A DNA stretch of 64,000 nt from contig JAHBYU010000012.1 in NCBI GenBank assembly GCA_019635775.1, positions 62,001 through 126,000 on the forward strand, read 5' to 3'. A model generated the notes under the pieces. That model made no database searches. It saw only the letters and a program-made list of their open reading frames with translations, and was not told the DNA's origin. Made by a program: the position numbers and the translations under genes. Below are positions 1 through 7,214 of the stretch, in pieces (within the stretch, counting starts at the first letter, position 1; every line of letters begins with the position of its first letter). This DNA is from Rhizobiaceae bacterium (GTDB taxonomy: Bacteria; Pseudomonadota; Alphaproteobacteria; Rhizobiales; Rhizobiaceae).

Positions 1-302
1 CAGGCATCCTGCTGCCGCTCGTCGTGGCGATCGAGGTTATCTCCTTCCTTTCGCGCCCGATCAGCCTGTCGGTCCGTCTTTTCGCCAACATGCTGGCTGG
101 GCACATCACGCTGAAGGTGTTCTCGGGCTTCGTGGTGTCGCTGAGCGCACTCGGCGTTGGCGGAATCGTGGGCTCCGTCCTGCCGCTGGGCATGGCTGTC
201 GCCCTGACTGGCCTCGAATTCCTGGTCTCGTTCCTCCAGGCCTATGTCTTCGCAGTGCTGACCTGCATGTATCTCAACGACGCGATCCATCCGGGTCACT
301 GA
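1..302 (+). CDS. atpB: F0F1 ATP synthase subunit a, C-terminal part
   Basis: The reading frame is open from the left edge, so only about the last 99 residues are visible. They contain the conserved fourth-helix motif [12 protein letters not shown], whose arginine faces the c-ring carboxylate during proton translocation, followed by two hydrophobic segments and the family-typical end ([21 protein letters not shown]). This is the integral-membrane proton channel of the F0 sector. The gene is followed by atpE, atpF' and atpF, the usual alphaproteobacterial order. Identity is secure; the start lies outside the window. Confidence 0.96.
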   Translation, partial: GILLPLVVAIEVISFLSRPISLSVRLFANMLAGHITLKVFSGFVVSLSALGVGGIVGSVLPLGMAVALTGLEFLVSFLQAYVFAVLTCMYLNDAIHPGH

Positions 303-358
303 GGAAACACAAGAACGCCGGCATGAAGCCGGTTCAACGAAACTATCCAGATCCACCT

Positions 359-364
359 AAGGAG
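359..364 (+). promoter_or_regulatory. Strong Shine-Dalgarno of atpE
   Basis: AAGGAG lies 7 bases before the atpE ATG, in an A-rich context. It is a better match than those of the neighbouring atp genes. This fits the need for many c subunits per complex, a known reason for strong atpE translation; the link is inference. Confidence 0.7.
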
Positions 365-371
365 TAGAAAA

Positions 372-596
372 ATGGAAGCTGAAGCAGCACGGTACATCGG
401 CGCTGGAATTGCATGCCTTGGCATGGGCGGAGCCGGTATCGGCCTGGGCACCATCTTCGGAAACTATCTGGCTGGCGCACTGCGCAACCCGTCGGCTGCC
501 GACGGTCAGTTCGGCCGTCTGATCTTCGGCTTCGCCGTGACGGAAGCCCTGGGCATCTTCTCGCTGCTCATCGCGCTGCTGGCTCTGTTCGGCTGA
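372..596 (+). CDS. atpE: F0F1 ATP synthase subunit c
   Basis: A 74-residue two-helix hairpin protein that forms the rotating c-ring of the F0 sector. The first helix carries the glycine-rich packing motif ([14 protein letters not shown]). The polar loop has the R-N-P signature (residues 38-40) that contacts subunits gamma and epsilon. The proton-carrying carboxylate is Glu58 in the second helix ([10 protein letters not shown]). Length is normal for the family. It is preceded by a strong ribosome binding site and followed by a stable hairpin, both consistent with raised expression relative to the other F0 genes. Confidence 0.98.
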   Translation: MEAEAARYIGAGIACLGMGGAGIGLGTIFGNYLAGALRNPSAADGQFGRLIFGFAVTEALGIFSLLIALLALFG

Positions 597-613
597 TACG
601 TGTTGTCCGCTTT

Positions 614-641
614 GAGCCAGCCGCCTGAGGGCGGCGGGCTC
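614..641 (+). promoter_or_regulatory. Intercistronic hairpin atpE/atpF'
   Basis: Arms GAGCC-A-GCCGCC (614-625) and GGCGGC-G-GGCTC (630-641) pair over 11 base pairs with one A/G mismatch and a TGAG tetraloop. No T-run follows, so it is not a classical terminator. A processing or mRNA-stabilising role at the 3' end of atpE, or partial attenuation before atpF', is inference. Confidence 0.65.
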
Positions 642-658
642 CGGTTCGGGGACCTGAG

Positions 659-1267
659 ATGTTCGTGACGGAAGCCTACGGGCAAGAAACCGCGCCTGCC
701 GTTGAAGGTGGGCATGGCGCCGAAGCGCCTGCTGACGCTGCTCATGCCGGTACGGAAGTGCCGCACGAGGGTGGGCATGGGGCGGCTTTTCCGCCCTTTG
801 ATTCTTCGACCTTTCCGTCGCAGCTCCTCTGGCTCGCCATCACCTTCGGTCTCTTCTACGTTTTCCTGAAGAAGGTCATCGTGCCGCGCCTGAGCGCCAT
901 CCTGGATGCGCGTGATGCGCGCATCGCGCAGGACATCGAACAGGCGACAAAGATGAAGGCCGATGCCGACGCTGCCGTTGCTGCTTATGAGCAGGAATTG
1001 GCGGAGGCTCGCGCCAATGCCAACACGATTGGCCAGAAGGCACGAGACGACGCCAAAGCAGAGGCCGAGGCCAAGCGCAAGTCGATCGAGGCAACCCTCG
1101 AGCAGAAGCTTGCCGATGCCGAGGCGCGTGTCGCCAAGATCAAGGATGCGGCCATGCAGGACGTAGGCTCGATCGCTGAAGAAACCGCGTCGGCCATCGT
1201 CTCGGCGCTTGGCGGAAAGTCCGCCAAGGCAGACGTTTCCGCCGCCGTGAAGTCGGTCAGGAGCTAA
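659..1267 (+). CDS. atpF': F0F1 ATP synthase subunit b'
   Basis: A 202-residue divergent b-type stator subunit (also called atpG or atpF2). The N-terminal ~45 residues are rich in Gly, His, Ala and Glu, with two EGGHGA blocks. One membrane helix follows at about 57-75 (LLWLAITFGLFYVFL). The rest is a long alanine/glutamate/lysine coiled coil that forms the peripheral stalk with AtpF. Alphaproteobacteria carry b and b' as separate genes, and this one sits 6 bases before atpF. The extended N-terminus is typical of rhizobial b'. Confidence 0.94.
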   Translation: MFVTEAYGQETAPAVEGGHGAEAPADAAHAGTEVPHEGGHGAAFPPFDSSTFPSQLLWLAITFGLFYVFLKKVIVPRLSAILDARDARIAQDIEQATKMKADADAAVAAYEQELAEARANANTIGQKARDDAKAEAEAKRKSIEATLEQKLADAEARVAKIKDAAMQDVGSIAEETASAIVSALGGKSAKADVSAAVKSVRS

Positions 1268-1273
1268 ACGCCA

Positions 1274-1765
1274 ATGGACGCGACATCACTCGCTTCGCTG
1301 TGGACGACCGTAGCGCTTTTCATTTTCCTGGGCCTGCTCGTCTACCTGAAGGTACCGGGCATGATCTCCAAGGCGCTCGATGCGCGCGCGGTCAAGATCA
1401 GGCACGATCTGGACGAGGCACGTCGCCTTCGTGAAGAGGCGCAGGGCCTGCTGGCCGAATTCCAGCAGAAGCGCAAGGAAGCCGAGAAGGAGGCTGCCGA
1501 CATCGTGCAGGCAGCCAAGCGCGAAGCTGAACTTCTGGTGGAGGAAGCGCACAAGAAGACCGAGGACTATGTCACGCGCCGTACCGCGATGGCCGAGCAG
1601 AAGATTGCGCAGGCTGAGCGTGAAGCCGTGAACGAGGTACGTTCAAGCGCCGTGGACATCGCCGTGGAGGCAGCGCGCAAGCTGCTTGCCGACAATCCCG
1701 AGATCAAGGCCGGCGAGGAGCTTTTCAAATCTTCGCTCAAGGAACTGAAGTCCAAGCTGAACTAG
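1274..1765 (+). CDS. atpF: F0F1 ATP synthase subunit b
   Basis: A 163-residue b subunit. One N-terminal membrane helix (about residues 7-27, LWTTVALFIFLGLLVYLKVPG) is followed by a charged coiled coil rich in EA, KR and EE pairs that reaches up to F1. It pairs with AtpF' as the peripheral stalk. It is the last gene of the F0 operon here; a rho-independent terminator begins 27 bases after its stop. Length is normal. Confidence 0.95.
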   Translation: MDATSLASLWTTVALFIFLGLLVYLKVPGMISKALDARAVKIRHDLDEARRLREEAQGLLAEFQQKRKEAEKEAADIVQAAKREAELLVEEAHKKTEDYVTRRTAMAEQKIAQAEREAVNEVRSSAVDIAVEAARKLLADNPEIKAGEELFKSSLKELKSKLN

Positions 1766-1792
1766 ATCCTGATGACAGGAACGCGAAGAAAC

Positions 1793-1815
1793 AGCCGCCG
1801 GTCAGGCGGCTTTTT
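1793..1815 (+). terminator. Rho-independent terminator of the atp operon
   Basis: A perfect 7-bp GC stem (AGCCGCC 1793-1799, GGCGGCT 1805-1811) with a 5-base loop is followed by TTTT. It closes the rightward atp operon. The loop and the 3' arm are also the stop codon and last codons of the convergent rnhB gene, so one sequence serves both genes. Confidence 0.85.
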
Positions 1816-2536
1816 CATTTCCGGCAACGCGCACTGTCTCCATCTCGACCTCAAGCAGGTCGAACTCGATTTCCTCCGTCCCCTCGACAAGGCGGAAGGG
1901 GGCAAACGACATCCGGTGCAGTCTGGATACGGGCCCATGCACCTCAATAGCGGCACGATGGCGTGCGGTCGCGTATCCCATATGGATCTCCAGCCCGTAT
2001 CGCGCATCGGCCTGCCCGCATCCCTGCATCATCCGGTCGCGCATCACCTTGGCGACGATGGACGCCGCCGCGATCGACTGCGAGCGCTGGTCTCCCTTGA
2101 CGAGAGCCTTGCAGTCGCAGGGCAGTCCGGGGGGCACGTCACGCCCGTCTGCCAGCGCCAGCCGCGGCGCAAGAGGAAGGGCTGCAAGCGCGCGTCGCAT
2201 CGCCTCCAGGCTGGCACGCAGTATATTGCTACCGTCGATTCGCTCGGCACAAACGGATGAGACCCCGACACCCAGCGCGGTTTTCAGGATGGCGCCAAAC
2301 AGTTCGTCGCGCTGGGCGGCGGTAAGCCGCTTCGAATCATCGAGGCCCTTGGGTATGCGTTTCGGGTTGAGCACCACGGCGGCGGCCACCACCGGACCCG
2401 CAAGCGGACCGCGTCCTGCCTCATCCAGCCCGGCCACCGGCCACAGCCCGTCTTTCATTCCTCGCTTCTCGAAGGAGAAATCCGGCTTCTGGACCAGATC
2501 GAAGAGGGACGGAGAATCGGGATGTGAACGAGCCAT
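1802..2536 (-). CDS. rnhB: Ribonuclease HII
   Basis: A 244-residue enzyme that cuts the RNA strand of RNA/DNA hybrids and removes single ribonucleotides misincorporated in DNA. The signature DEAGRG (about 38-43) supplies two acidic metal ligands. Further conserved segments follow ([41 protein letters not shown]). I chose the ATG at 2536 because the only longer in-frame option is a TTG at 2608. The protein ends ...EKAA, encoded inside the atp terminator. A 129-base gap separates it from the upstream radical SAM gene on the same strand. Confidence 0.93.
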   Translation of the reverse strand: MARSHPDSPSLFDLVQKPDFSFEKRGMKDGLWPVAGLDEAGRGPLAGPVVAAAVVLNPKRIPKGLDDSKRLTAAQRDELFGAILKTALGVGVSSVCAERIDGSNILRASLEAMRRALAALPLAPRLALADGRDVPPGLPCDCKALVKGDQRSQSIAAASIVAKVMRDRMMQGCGQADARYGLEIHMGYATARHRAAIEVHGPVSRLHRMSFAPFRLVEGTEEIEFDLLEVEMETVRVAGNEKAA

Positions 2537-2665
2537 GTTGCGGCAATGCTCGCATCGCACCCGATTCTCCGCAAGGCCTGCCGGTCCGTAGGGGAGCGGA
2601 TCTGGCAAGCGCCGTCCAATGCCAGGGGCGGGGCAGGACGGATATCGTGAGGCAAACCGCAGCGT

Positions 2666-3766
2666 TCAAAGCAGCATGAGCTGCTCGCTGGCCTTTGCAG
2701 TCGGAACAAACAGGTCGGTTCGAAGCGGCGTACGGCGCGCGTTTAGTCCGAGACGCCGGGCGGCGATCTCGAAGCGGCGGCCGATCTGCCATGCGTAGGG
2801 GCCGGTGCCGCGCATGCGTTTGCCCCATTCCGAATCGTAGTCCTTGCCGTCGCGCATCGAGCGAATCAAAGACATGACGTGCCGGTAGCGGTCGGGATAG
2901 TGCCGAAGCAGCCAATCTTTGAAGATCGGGCTTACCTCGAGCGGCAGCCGCAGCAGCACGTAACCGGCATCTCCGGCGCCGGCGGCCTTCGTCGCGTCAA
3001 GGATACGCTCGATCTCCTGATCCGTAAGGCCGGGCAGGATAGGAGCGACCATCACCGAGGTGGGAATTCCCGCATCACTCAATTGCCGGATTGCCTGAAG
3101 GCGCTTGGTCGGCGTTGAGGCACGTGGCTCCATCGTTCGGGCAAGCGTGCGGTCGAGCGTCGTGATGGAGAGCGCAACCTTGGCCAGACCGCGCTCGGCC
3201 ATGCGCGAAAGGATGTCGATGTCGCGTGTTACCAGGGCAGACTTGGTGACGATGCCCACAGGGTGGTTGCGCGCCTCGAGAACCTCGAGGACCTCGCGCA
3301 TGATGCGCCACTGCTTCTCGATGGGCTGGTAGGGATCGGTATTGGTTCCGATCGCAATCGTACGCGGCTGGTAGCCTTCCTTTGACAACTCCCTTTCCAG
3401 CAACTTCGCCGCGTCCGGCTTGGCGAAGAGTTTCGCCTCGAAGTCCAGTCCCGGTGACAGCCCCATATAGCTGTGGGTCGGCCGGGCAAAGCAGTATACG
3501 CAGCCATGCTCGCAGCCTCGATAAGGGTTGATCGAGCGGTCGAAAGAGATGTCCGGCGACTCGTTGCGCGTGATGATGGTCCGCGACTTCTCCACCTGTA
3601 CTTCGGTCTTGAACGGGGGGAGATCCTCGATCGAATCCCAGCCATCGTCGAACACATGGCGTGTTACAGGTTCAAAGCGCCCAGTCGGATTGATTCCAGC
3701 AGAGCGGCCTCGATTGCGCTCGGGCCGCACACGGACACCGCTCTCCTCGATCATCGCATTGGCCAT
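2666..3766 (-). CDS. PA0069-family radical SAM protein
   Basis: A 366-residue radical SAM protein. The cluster-binding motif CEHGCVYC (C-x3-C-x2-C) sits in RGCEHGCVYCFARP, within the family hallmark NPYRGCEHGC; an N-terminal RGRSAGINPTGRFEP motif precedes it. The family is related to spore photoproduct lyase-like proteins, but its substrate is not established. The ATG at 3766 has GGGAG about 10 bases upstream. An in-frame ATG at 3871 (35 residues longer, weaker AGGAA site) is the alternative. A LexA-type box at 3897-3911 lies just upstream, suggesting DNA-damage control. Confidence 0.9.
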   Translation of the reverse strand: MANAMIEESGVRVRPERNRGRSAGINPTGRFEPVTRHVFDDGWDSIEDLPPFKTEVQVEKSRTIITRNESPDISFDRSINPYRGCEHGCVYCFARPTHSYMGLSPGLDFEAKLFAKPDAAKLLERELSKEGYQPRTIAIGTNTDPYQPIEKQWRIMREVLEVLEARNHPVGIVTKSALVTRDIDILSRMAERGLAKVALSITTLDRTLARTMEPRASTPTKRLQAIRQLSDAGIPTSVMVAPILPGLTDQEIERILDATKAAGAGDAGYVLLRLPLEVSPIFKDWLLRHYPDRYRHVMSLIRSMRDGKDYDSEWGKRMRGTGPYAWQIGRRFEIAARRLGLNARRTPLRTDLFVPTAKASEQLMLL

Positions 3767-3861
3767 TTCAGCTCTCCCGCTGCTAAAAGCAGCAATGTCG
3801 GCGCGCACGATCTGTTCCATTCTGGCGCGTTGCCAAGGCGTTTCGGTGGAGGGGCGAATCG

Positions 3862-3902
3862 TTGTTCTCATGAAATAATTCCTATTTGCGGAATGAGAAC
3901 AA
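3862..3902. repeat. 10-bp inverted repeat upstream of the radical SAM gene
   Basis: TTGTTCTCAT (3862-3871) and ATGAGAACAA (3893-3902) are perfect inverted copies separated by 21 bases. The right arm overlaps the LexA-type box. The left arm includes the alternative start codon at 3871. It could be an extended operator or a leader hairpin. Confidence 0.55.
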
Positions 3903-3911
3903 ATCAAGAAC
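3897..3911 (-). promoter_or_regulatory. Candidate LexA (SOS) box, GAAC-N7-GAAC
   Basis: GAAC at 3897-3900 and at 3908-3911 are separated by exactly seven bases. On the minus strand this reads GTTC-N7-GTTC, the established alphaproteobacterial LexA operator. A TTGATT hexamer inside the box could be the -35 element of the leftward radical SAM gene, with TAGGAA 17 bases on. The divergent rightward gene starts at 3972. Confidence 0.6.
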
Positions 3912-3971
3912 TTTTCGTTTGTGTGCGTGCGGCTGGCGCCGCGCTGTTCTTTCCGCTATTCCGGCTGAGGG

Positions 3972-4478
3972 ATGCTGACCGTTCTGATCGAGACAAGGAA
4001 CGATGAAGAGGGGCTTGCGCGAACTCTGGCTTCGCTGGTGGGCGGAGCCGTCGAGGGCGTCGTGCGGGACGTGATCGTCTGCGACCGTGGCTCGACGGAC
4101 CAGACACACTACGTCGCCGAGCATGCGGGGTGCCATTTTCTTGCAACTGGAGGTGTTGTTGCGGGGATCAGGCAGGCGAAGGGCGAGTGGCTTCTCTTGC
4201 TCGAGCCTGGCGCGCGTCTCGCCGAAGACTGGGCAGAGTCTGTTATCGCGCACACGGCGAAATCCACCATGCCCGCGCGGTTCTCTCGGGCCAAGGGCAG
4301 CCGGCGGCCGTTTCTTTCGCGCGCCTTCTCGCGGCCGACGGCTCTGGCAGAGGGGCTTGTCATCACCAAGCGCCAAGCAACGGCGCTATCTCGAACAGCC
4401 TCAAGCGCCGAGGCTATCGCACGCGGTCTGGCCGGTCGCAGGCTGGAAGGCGAAATCACTGTCGCCGCAAAGGCATGA
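3972..4478 (+). CDS. GT2-like glycosyltransferase fold protein, small
   Basis: A 168-residue protein whose first ~75 residues resemble the nucleotide-binding half of family 2 glycosyltransferases: a TVLIETRNDEEGLARTLASL strand-helix unit, then VIVCDRGSTDQT. At the usual DxD metal site it reads LLLLEPGARL, and the C-terminal acceptor half is short (family members are usually 230 residues or more). It may be non-catalytic. It has GAGGG a few bases before its ATG and is convergent with moaB. Substrate unknown. Confidence 0.7.
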   Translation: MLTVLIETRNDEEGLARTLASLVGGAVEGVVRDVIVCDRGSTDQTHYVAEHAGCHFLATGGVVAGIRQAKGEWLLLLEPGARLAEDWAESVIAHTAKSTMPARFSRAKGSRRPFLSRAFSRPTALAEGLVITKRQATALSRTASSAEAIARGLAGRRLEGEITVAAKA

Positions 4479-4479
4479 C

Positions 4480-4505
4480 CCGGAGAAGTCACCGACTTCC
4501 TCCGG
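4480..4505. terminator. Candidate bidirectional hairpin between convergent genes
   Basis: CCGGAGAAGTC (4480-4490) pairs with GACTT-C-CTCCGG (4494-4505), giving 11 base pairs with a one-base bulge and an ACC loop, immediately after the GT2-like gene stop and before the convergent moaB end. There is no T-run, so terminator function is inference from position and stability. Confidence 0.45.
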
Positions 4506-4540
4506 AGGTCGAGCGACGGGATAGATGCTTCAGCGAGGTG

Positions 4541-5086
4541 TCAGGCGCCGCGTTTTAGGTGCTCATCCAGACGCGGCATGATCTCCACGAAATTGCACGG
4601 CATGTGGCGATAATCGAGTTGCGCCTTGAGGATGCCGTCCCACGCGTCCTTGCATGCTCCGGGCGATCCCGGCAGCACGAAGACCAAGGTCGCGTTGACG
4701 ACGCCGCCCGTGGCGCGGCTCTGGATCGTGGAGACTCCGATCTTCTCGTAGGAGATGCGGTGGAATACGGCGGAGAAGCCGTCCATGCGCTTCTCGAATA
4801 TAGGCTCCAGCGCGTCTGGCGTAACGTCGCGCCCGGTAAAGCCGGTTCCTCCCGTCGTGATCACGACGTCGATCCGGTCGTCGCGCGACCATCCGAGAAC
4901 CTTTTCACGGATCAGGTCGGCGTCGTCCGTCACGATGGCGCGGTCGACGAGAAGATGGCCTGCTTCCACAATGCGGTCTGCCAGGGTCTGGCCTGACCTG
5001 TCTTCCGTGAGGCTTCGCGTGTCGGAGACGGTCAGCACCGCGATGCCGACGGGAATGAACGGACGGCTTTCGTCAATCCGGCTCAT
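4541..5086 (-). CDS. moaB: Molybdenum cofactor biosynthesis protein MoaB
   Basis: A 181-residue MoaB/Mog-fold protein that binds molybdopterin and takes part in its adenylation. The core motif TTGGTGFTGRDVTPDAL is intact, followed by the FSAVFHRISYEKIG and LPGSPGACKDAWDGIL blocks. The ATG at 5086 overlaps the 3' end of ispE by 14 bases, which points to translational coupling. An in-frame ATG two codons upstream (5092) is possible. It is the last gene of the leftward run that begins at DUF2007. Confidence 0.94.
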   Translation of the reverse strand: MSRIDESRPFIPVGIAVLTVSDTRSLTEDRSGQTLADRIVEAGHLLVDRAIVTDDADLIREKVLGWSRDDRIDVVITTGGTGFTGRDVTPDALEPIFEKRMDGFSAVFHRISYEKIGVSTIQSRATGGVVNATLVFVLPGSPGACKDAWDGILKAQLDYRHMPCNFVEIMPRLDEHLKRGA

Positions 5087-5966
5087 GCGCATCCTCAGAA
5101 GGCATTGTGCGGGTCGCAGCGACGAACCAGTCGGGGTGTCGCTTGCGGATCGCGGCGGCGGCGCGCTTGGCCACATTGCCTGTTTCGAAGATGCCGAAGC
5201 ATGTTGCGCCCGATCCCGACATGCGCACAAAGCCGGCATCGGCTTTTTCGAGTGTCCGCTTCGCCATACCGATCGATGGTTCGATGGAAAGTGCAGCGTC
5301 TTCCAGATCATTGCGGGTCTGCTCCAGCCAAGTGCGGAGCGAGTGGAAATCGATACGGGATGGCAGTGGCGGCAGTGGGGCGTTTTCGCGCTTCTTCAAC
5401 GCAGAAAAAACGGCAGGCGTGGAGACCGCCACGCCCGGGTTGACCAGCACCAGCCCTAGCGAAGGGAAGCCTGCGACGGGAGACAAAATCTCGCCGATCC
5501 CGCGCGCGGTCAGTGGCCTGGCTTCAATGCACATTGGCAGGTCGGCGCCGAGTTCGGCTCCGATGGCGGCCAATCGCTCATTGCCGGCATCGATTTCCCA
5601 TAGCTTTGCCAGCCCGCGCAGCGCCGCGGCCGCGTCGCTGGAACCTCCACCGATGCCGGAGGCGACGGGCAGGTTTTTCTGCAGCTTGATCGCGACGCGA
5701 GCGGAGGCATGGGGCAGGGCGGCGCGCAGCGCATCACGCGCCTTGATCACGAGGTTCGCCTCATCGGCAGGCATGCCGTCCGCGAAGGGGCCGGATATGA
5801 AAAAGGAATCCTCATCGGCCTCCTCGATCTCGATCCGGTCGCCGAAGCGGGTAAACACGGCAAGGCTATCCAGGAGATGATAGCCGTCCGTCCGCCGTCC
5901 TGTCACGTGGAGCGCGAGGTTGATCTTGGCTGGCGCGAACTCGACGCGCGGCACGACATCCTGCAT
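5073..5966 (-). CDS. ispE: 4-diphosphocytidyl-2-C-methyl-D-erythritol kinase
   Basis: A 297-residue GHMP-family kinase that phosphorylates CDP-methylerythritol in the MEP isoprenoid pathway. The N-terminal APAKINLALHVTGRRTDGYH motif and the GHMP ATP-binding loop PVASGIGGGSSDAAAALRG are intact, as is the C-terminal MSGSGATCFGIF motif. Length is normal. It follows the small membrane protein by 20 bases and overlaps moaB. Two other MEP genes, dxs and ispH, are elsewhere in this window. Confidence 0.96.
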   Translation of the reverse strand: MQDVVPRVEFAPAKINLALHVTGRRTDGYHLLDSLAVFTRFGDRIEIEEADEDSFFISGPFADGMPADEANLVIKARDALRAALPHASARVAIKLQKNLPVASGIGGGSSDAAAALRGLAKLWEIDAGNERLAAIGAELGADLPMCIEARPLTARGIGEILSPVAGFPSLGLVLVNPGVAVSTPAVFSALKKRENAPLPPLPSRIDFHSLRTWLEQTRNDLEDAALSIEPSIGMAKRTLEKADAGFVRMSGSGATCFGIFETGNVAKRAAAAIRKRHPDWFVAATRTMPSEDAHEPD

Positions 5967-5986
5967 TGGATCGAACGTTGTCAGCG

Positions 5987-6172
5987 TCAGTCCTTCGCCA
6001 GGCGATATTCGCCGGTCTTCGGATCCTTGACCAAAGTGCCGTTCGCGCCGGTCGCAGCCTGTTTTTCAGCGCGTCGCACCTTGGCCGTCACGCGTTCCGC
6101 TTCGCGCACGAAGGAGCGATAACCAATATAGCCGACTACGCCGACAAGGGCGAAAAAGATGAGCTGTGGCAT
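5987..6172 (-). CDS. Small membrane protein, 61 aa
   Basis: I do not recognise a named family. The protein has one N-terminal hydrophobic helix (about 3-18, QLIFFALVGVVGYIGY), then a basic, alanine-rich stretch and a short KDPKTGEYRLA-type tail. It probably sits in the inner membrane with a cytoplasmic tail. It lies between the S49 peptidase and ispE on the same strand, 20 bases before ispE, so it is likely co-transcribed. Confidence 0.7.
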   Translation of the reverse strand: MPQLIFFALVGVVGYIGYRSFVREAERVTAKVRRAEKQAATGANGTLVKDPKTGEYRLAKD

Positions 6173-6277
6173 GCGTCCACTCCTTCCCTCAAAGGCTGGC
6201 GTTTTTGAGGCGTCGACCTAACGAGGCTAACCCCAGTCTAGCGATGCCGCCCGCAAAATTCAAAGGGTTCCCCCACG

Positions 6278-7174
6278 CTAGAGTCCGAAGCGCGACCAGA
6301 GCGCACGCTCTTCCGCTGCATCAAACAGTCCATGTGCGGCCTCCGCGGCCATCTGCGAGGGCGCGCGCCCACCGAAGAAGCCGAGCCTGCGGGCGAAAAA
6401 GCCGCGCGGGGGCGACACCAGGACCAGCCGCGTTTTCGGCCCGTACCGGTCTTTCAGGACCTGGCGCATATCACCAAGCGCGTCCACCAGACCGAGTTCA
6501 AGGCCTTTCTTGCCTGTCCAGAATTGCCCGGTGAAAAGGTCAGGGTCGTCCCTGAGCGTCTTGCCGCGCCGTTCCCTGACAAGATCGATGAAGGTTTCAT
6601 GGACCTCGAGCTGCAGTGCCTTCAGCTTCTCGATGTCTTCCTTCTTTTCAGGCTTGAACGGGTCAAGCACCGCCTTGTTCTTGCCGGCGGTATGGACCCG
6701 GCGCTCAACGCCGATCTTCTTCAGCAGTTCCGGAAAACCGAACGAGGCTGAGACCACGCCGATCGAACCGACGATAGAGGATGGATCGGCAATGATCTCG
6801 TCGCCGGCCACCGCGATCATGTAGCCTCCCGATGCCGCGACATCCTCGACGAACACGAGGACCTTCTTGTTCTTCTCCGCCGCGAGGTCGCGGATACGCT
6901 TGAAAATAAGCCTCGACTGCACGGGCGATCCGCCTGGCGAATTGATGGAGATCGCCACTGCAGGAGATCGAGAATAGGAAAACGCCTTCTCGATCACGCC
7001 GGCTGTCGACGCCAGGGACAGGCTTGGCCGGAACTGGCCACCGCCTGCCATGATCGTGCCGTGCAGGCGTATGACGGGAATTGTGACCGCATCCGAGCGC
7101 ATGGATTTCGGCAGCAGGCGGTTGAAAAGTCGTCTCACCGAAAGGCGTCTCCGGACGGGTGTTTTGAAGTGCAT
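6278..7174 (-). CDS. S49 family serine peptidase (SppA/SohB-like)
   Basis: A 298-residue member of the signal-peptide-peptidase A family. The candidate catalytic serine is Ser115 in the AASGGYM motif; Lys167 in GKNKAVLDPF lies 52 residues later, the spacing of the Ser-Lys dyad in short SppA enzymes. The substrate-side motif SPGGSP (79-84) is present. There is no strong N-terminal membrane helix, only a basic N-terminus with a weakly hydrophobic patch, so membrane attachment is uncertain. It follows the methyltransferase gene by 40 bases. Confidence 0.9.
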   Translation of the reverse strand: MHFKTPVRRRLSVRRLFNRLLPKSMRSDAVTIPVIRLHGTIMAGGGQFRPSLSLASTAGVIEKAFSYSRSPAVAISINSPGGSPVQSRLIFKRIRDLAAEKNKKVLVFVEDVAASGGYMIAVAGDEIIADPSSIVGSIGVVSASFGFPELLKKIGVERRVHTAGKNKAVLDPFKPEKKEDIEKLKALQLEVHETFIDLVRERRGKTLRDDPDLFTGQFWTGKKGLELGLVDALGDMRQVLKDRYGPKTRLVLVSPPRGFFARRLGFFGGRAPSQMAAEAAHGLFDAAEERALWSRFGL

Positions 7175-7214
7175 GTAGGCATAAACGCCGCATGCGCAAT
7201 GCCTTGTGGGACGC

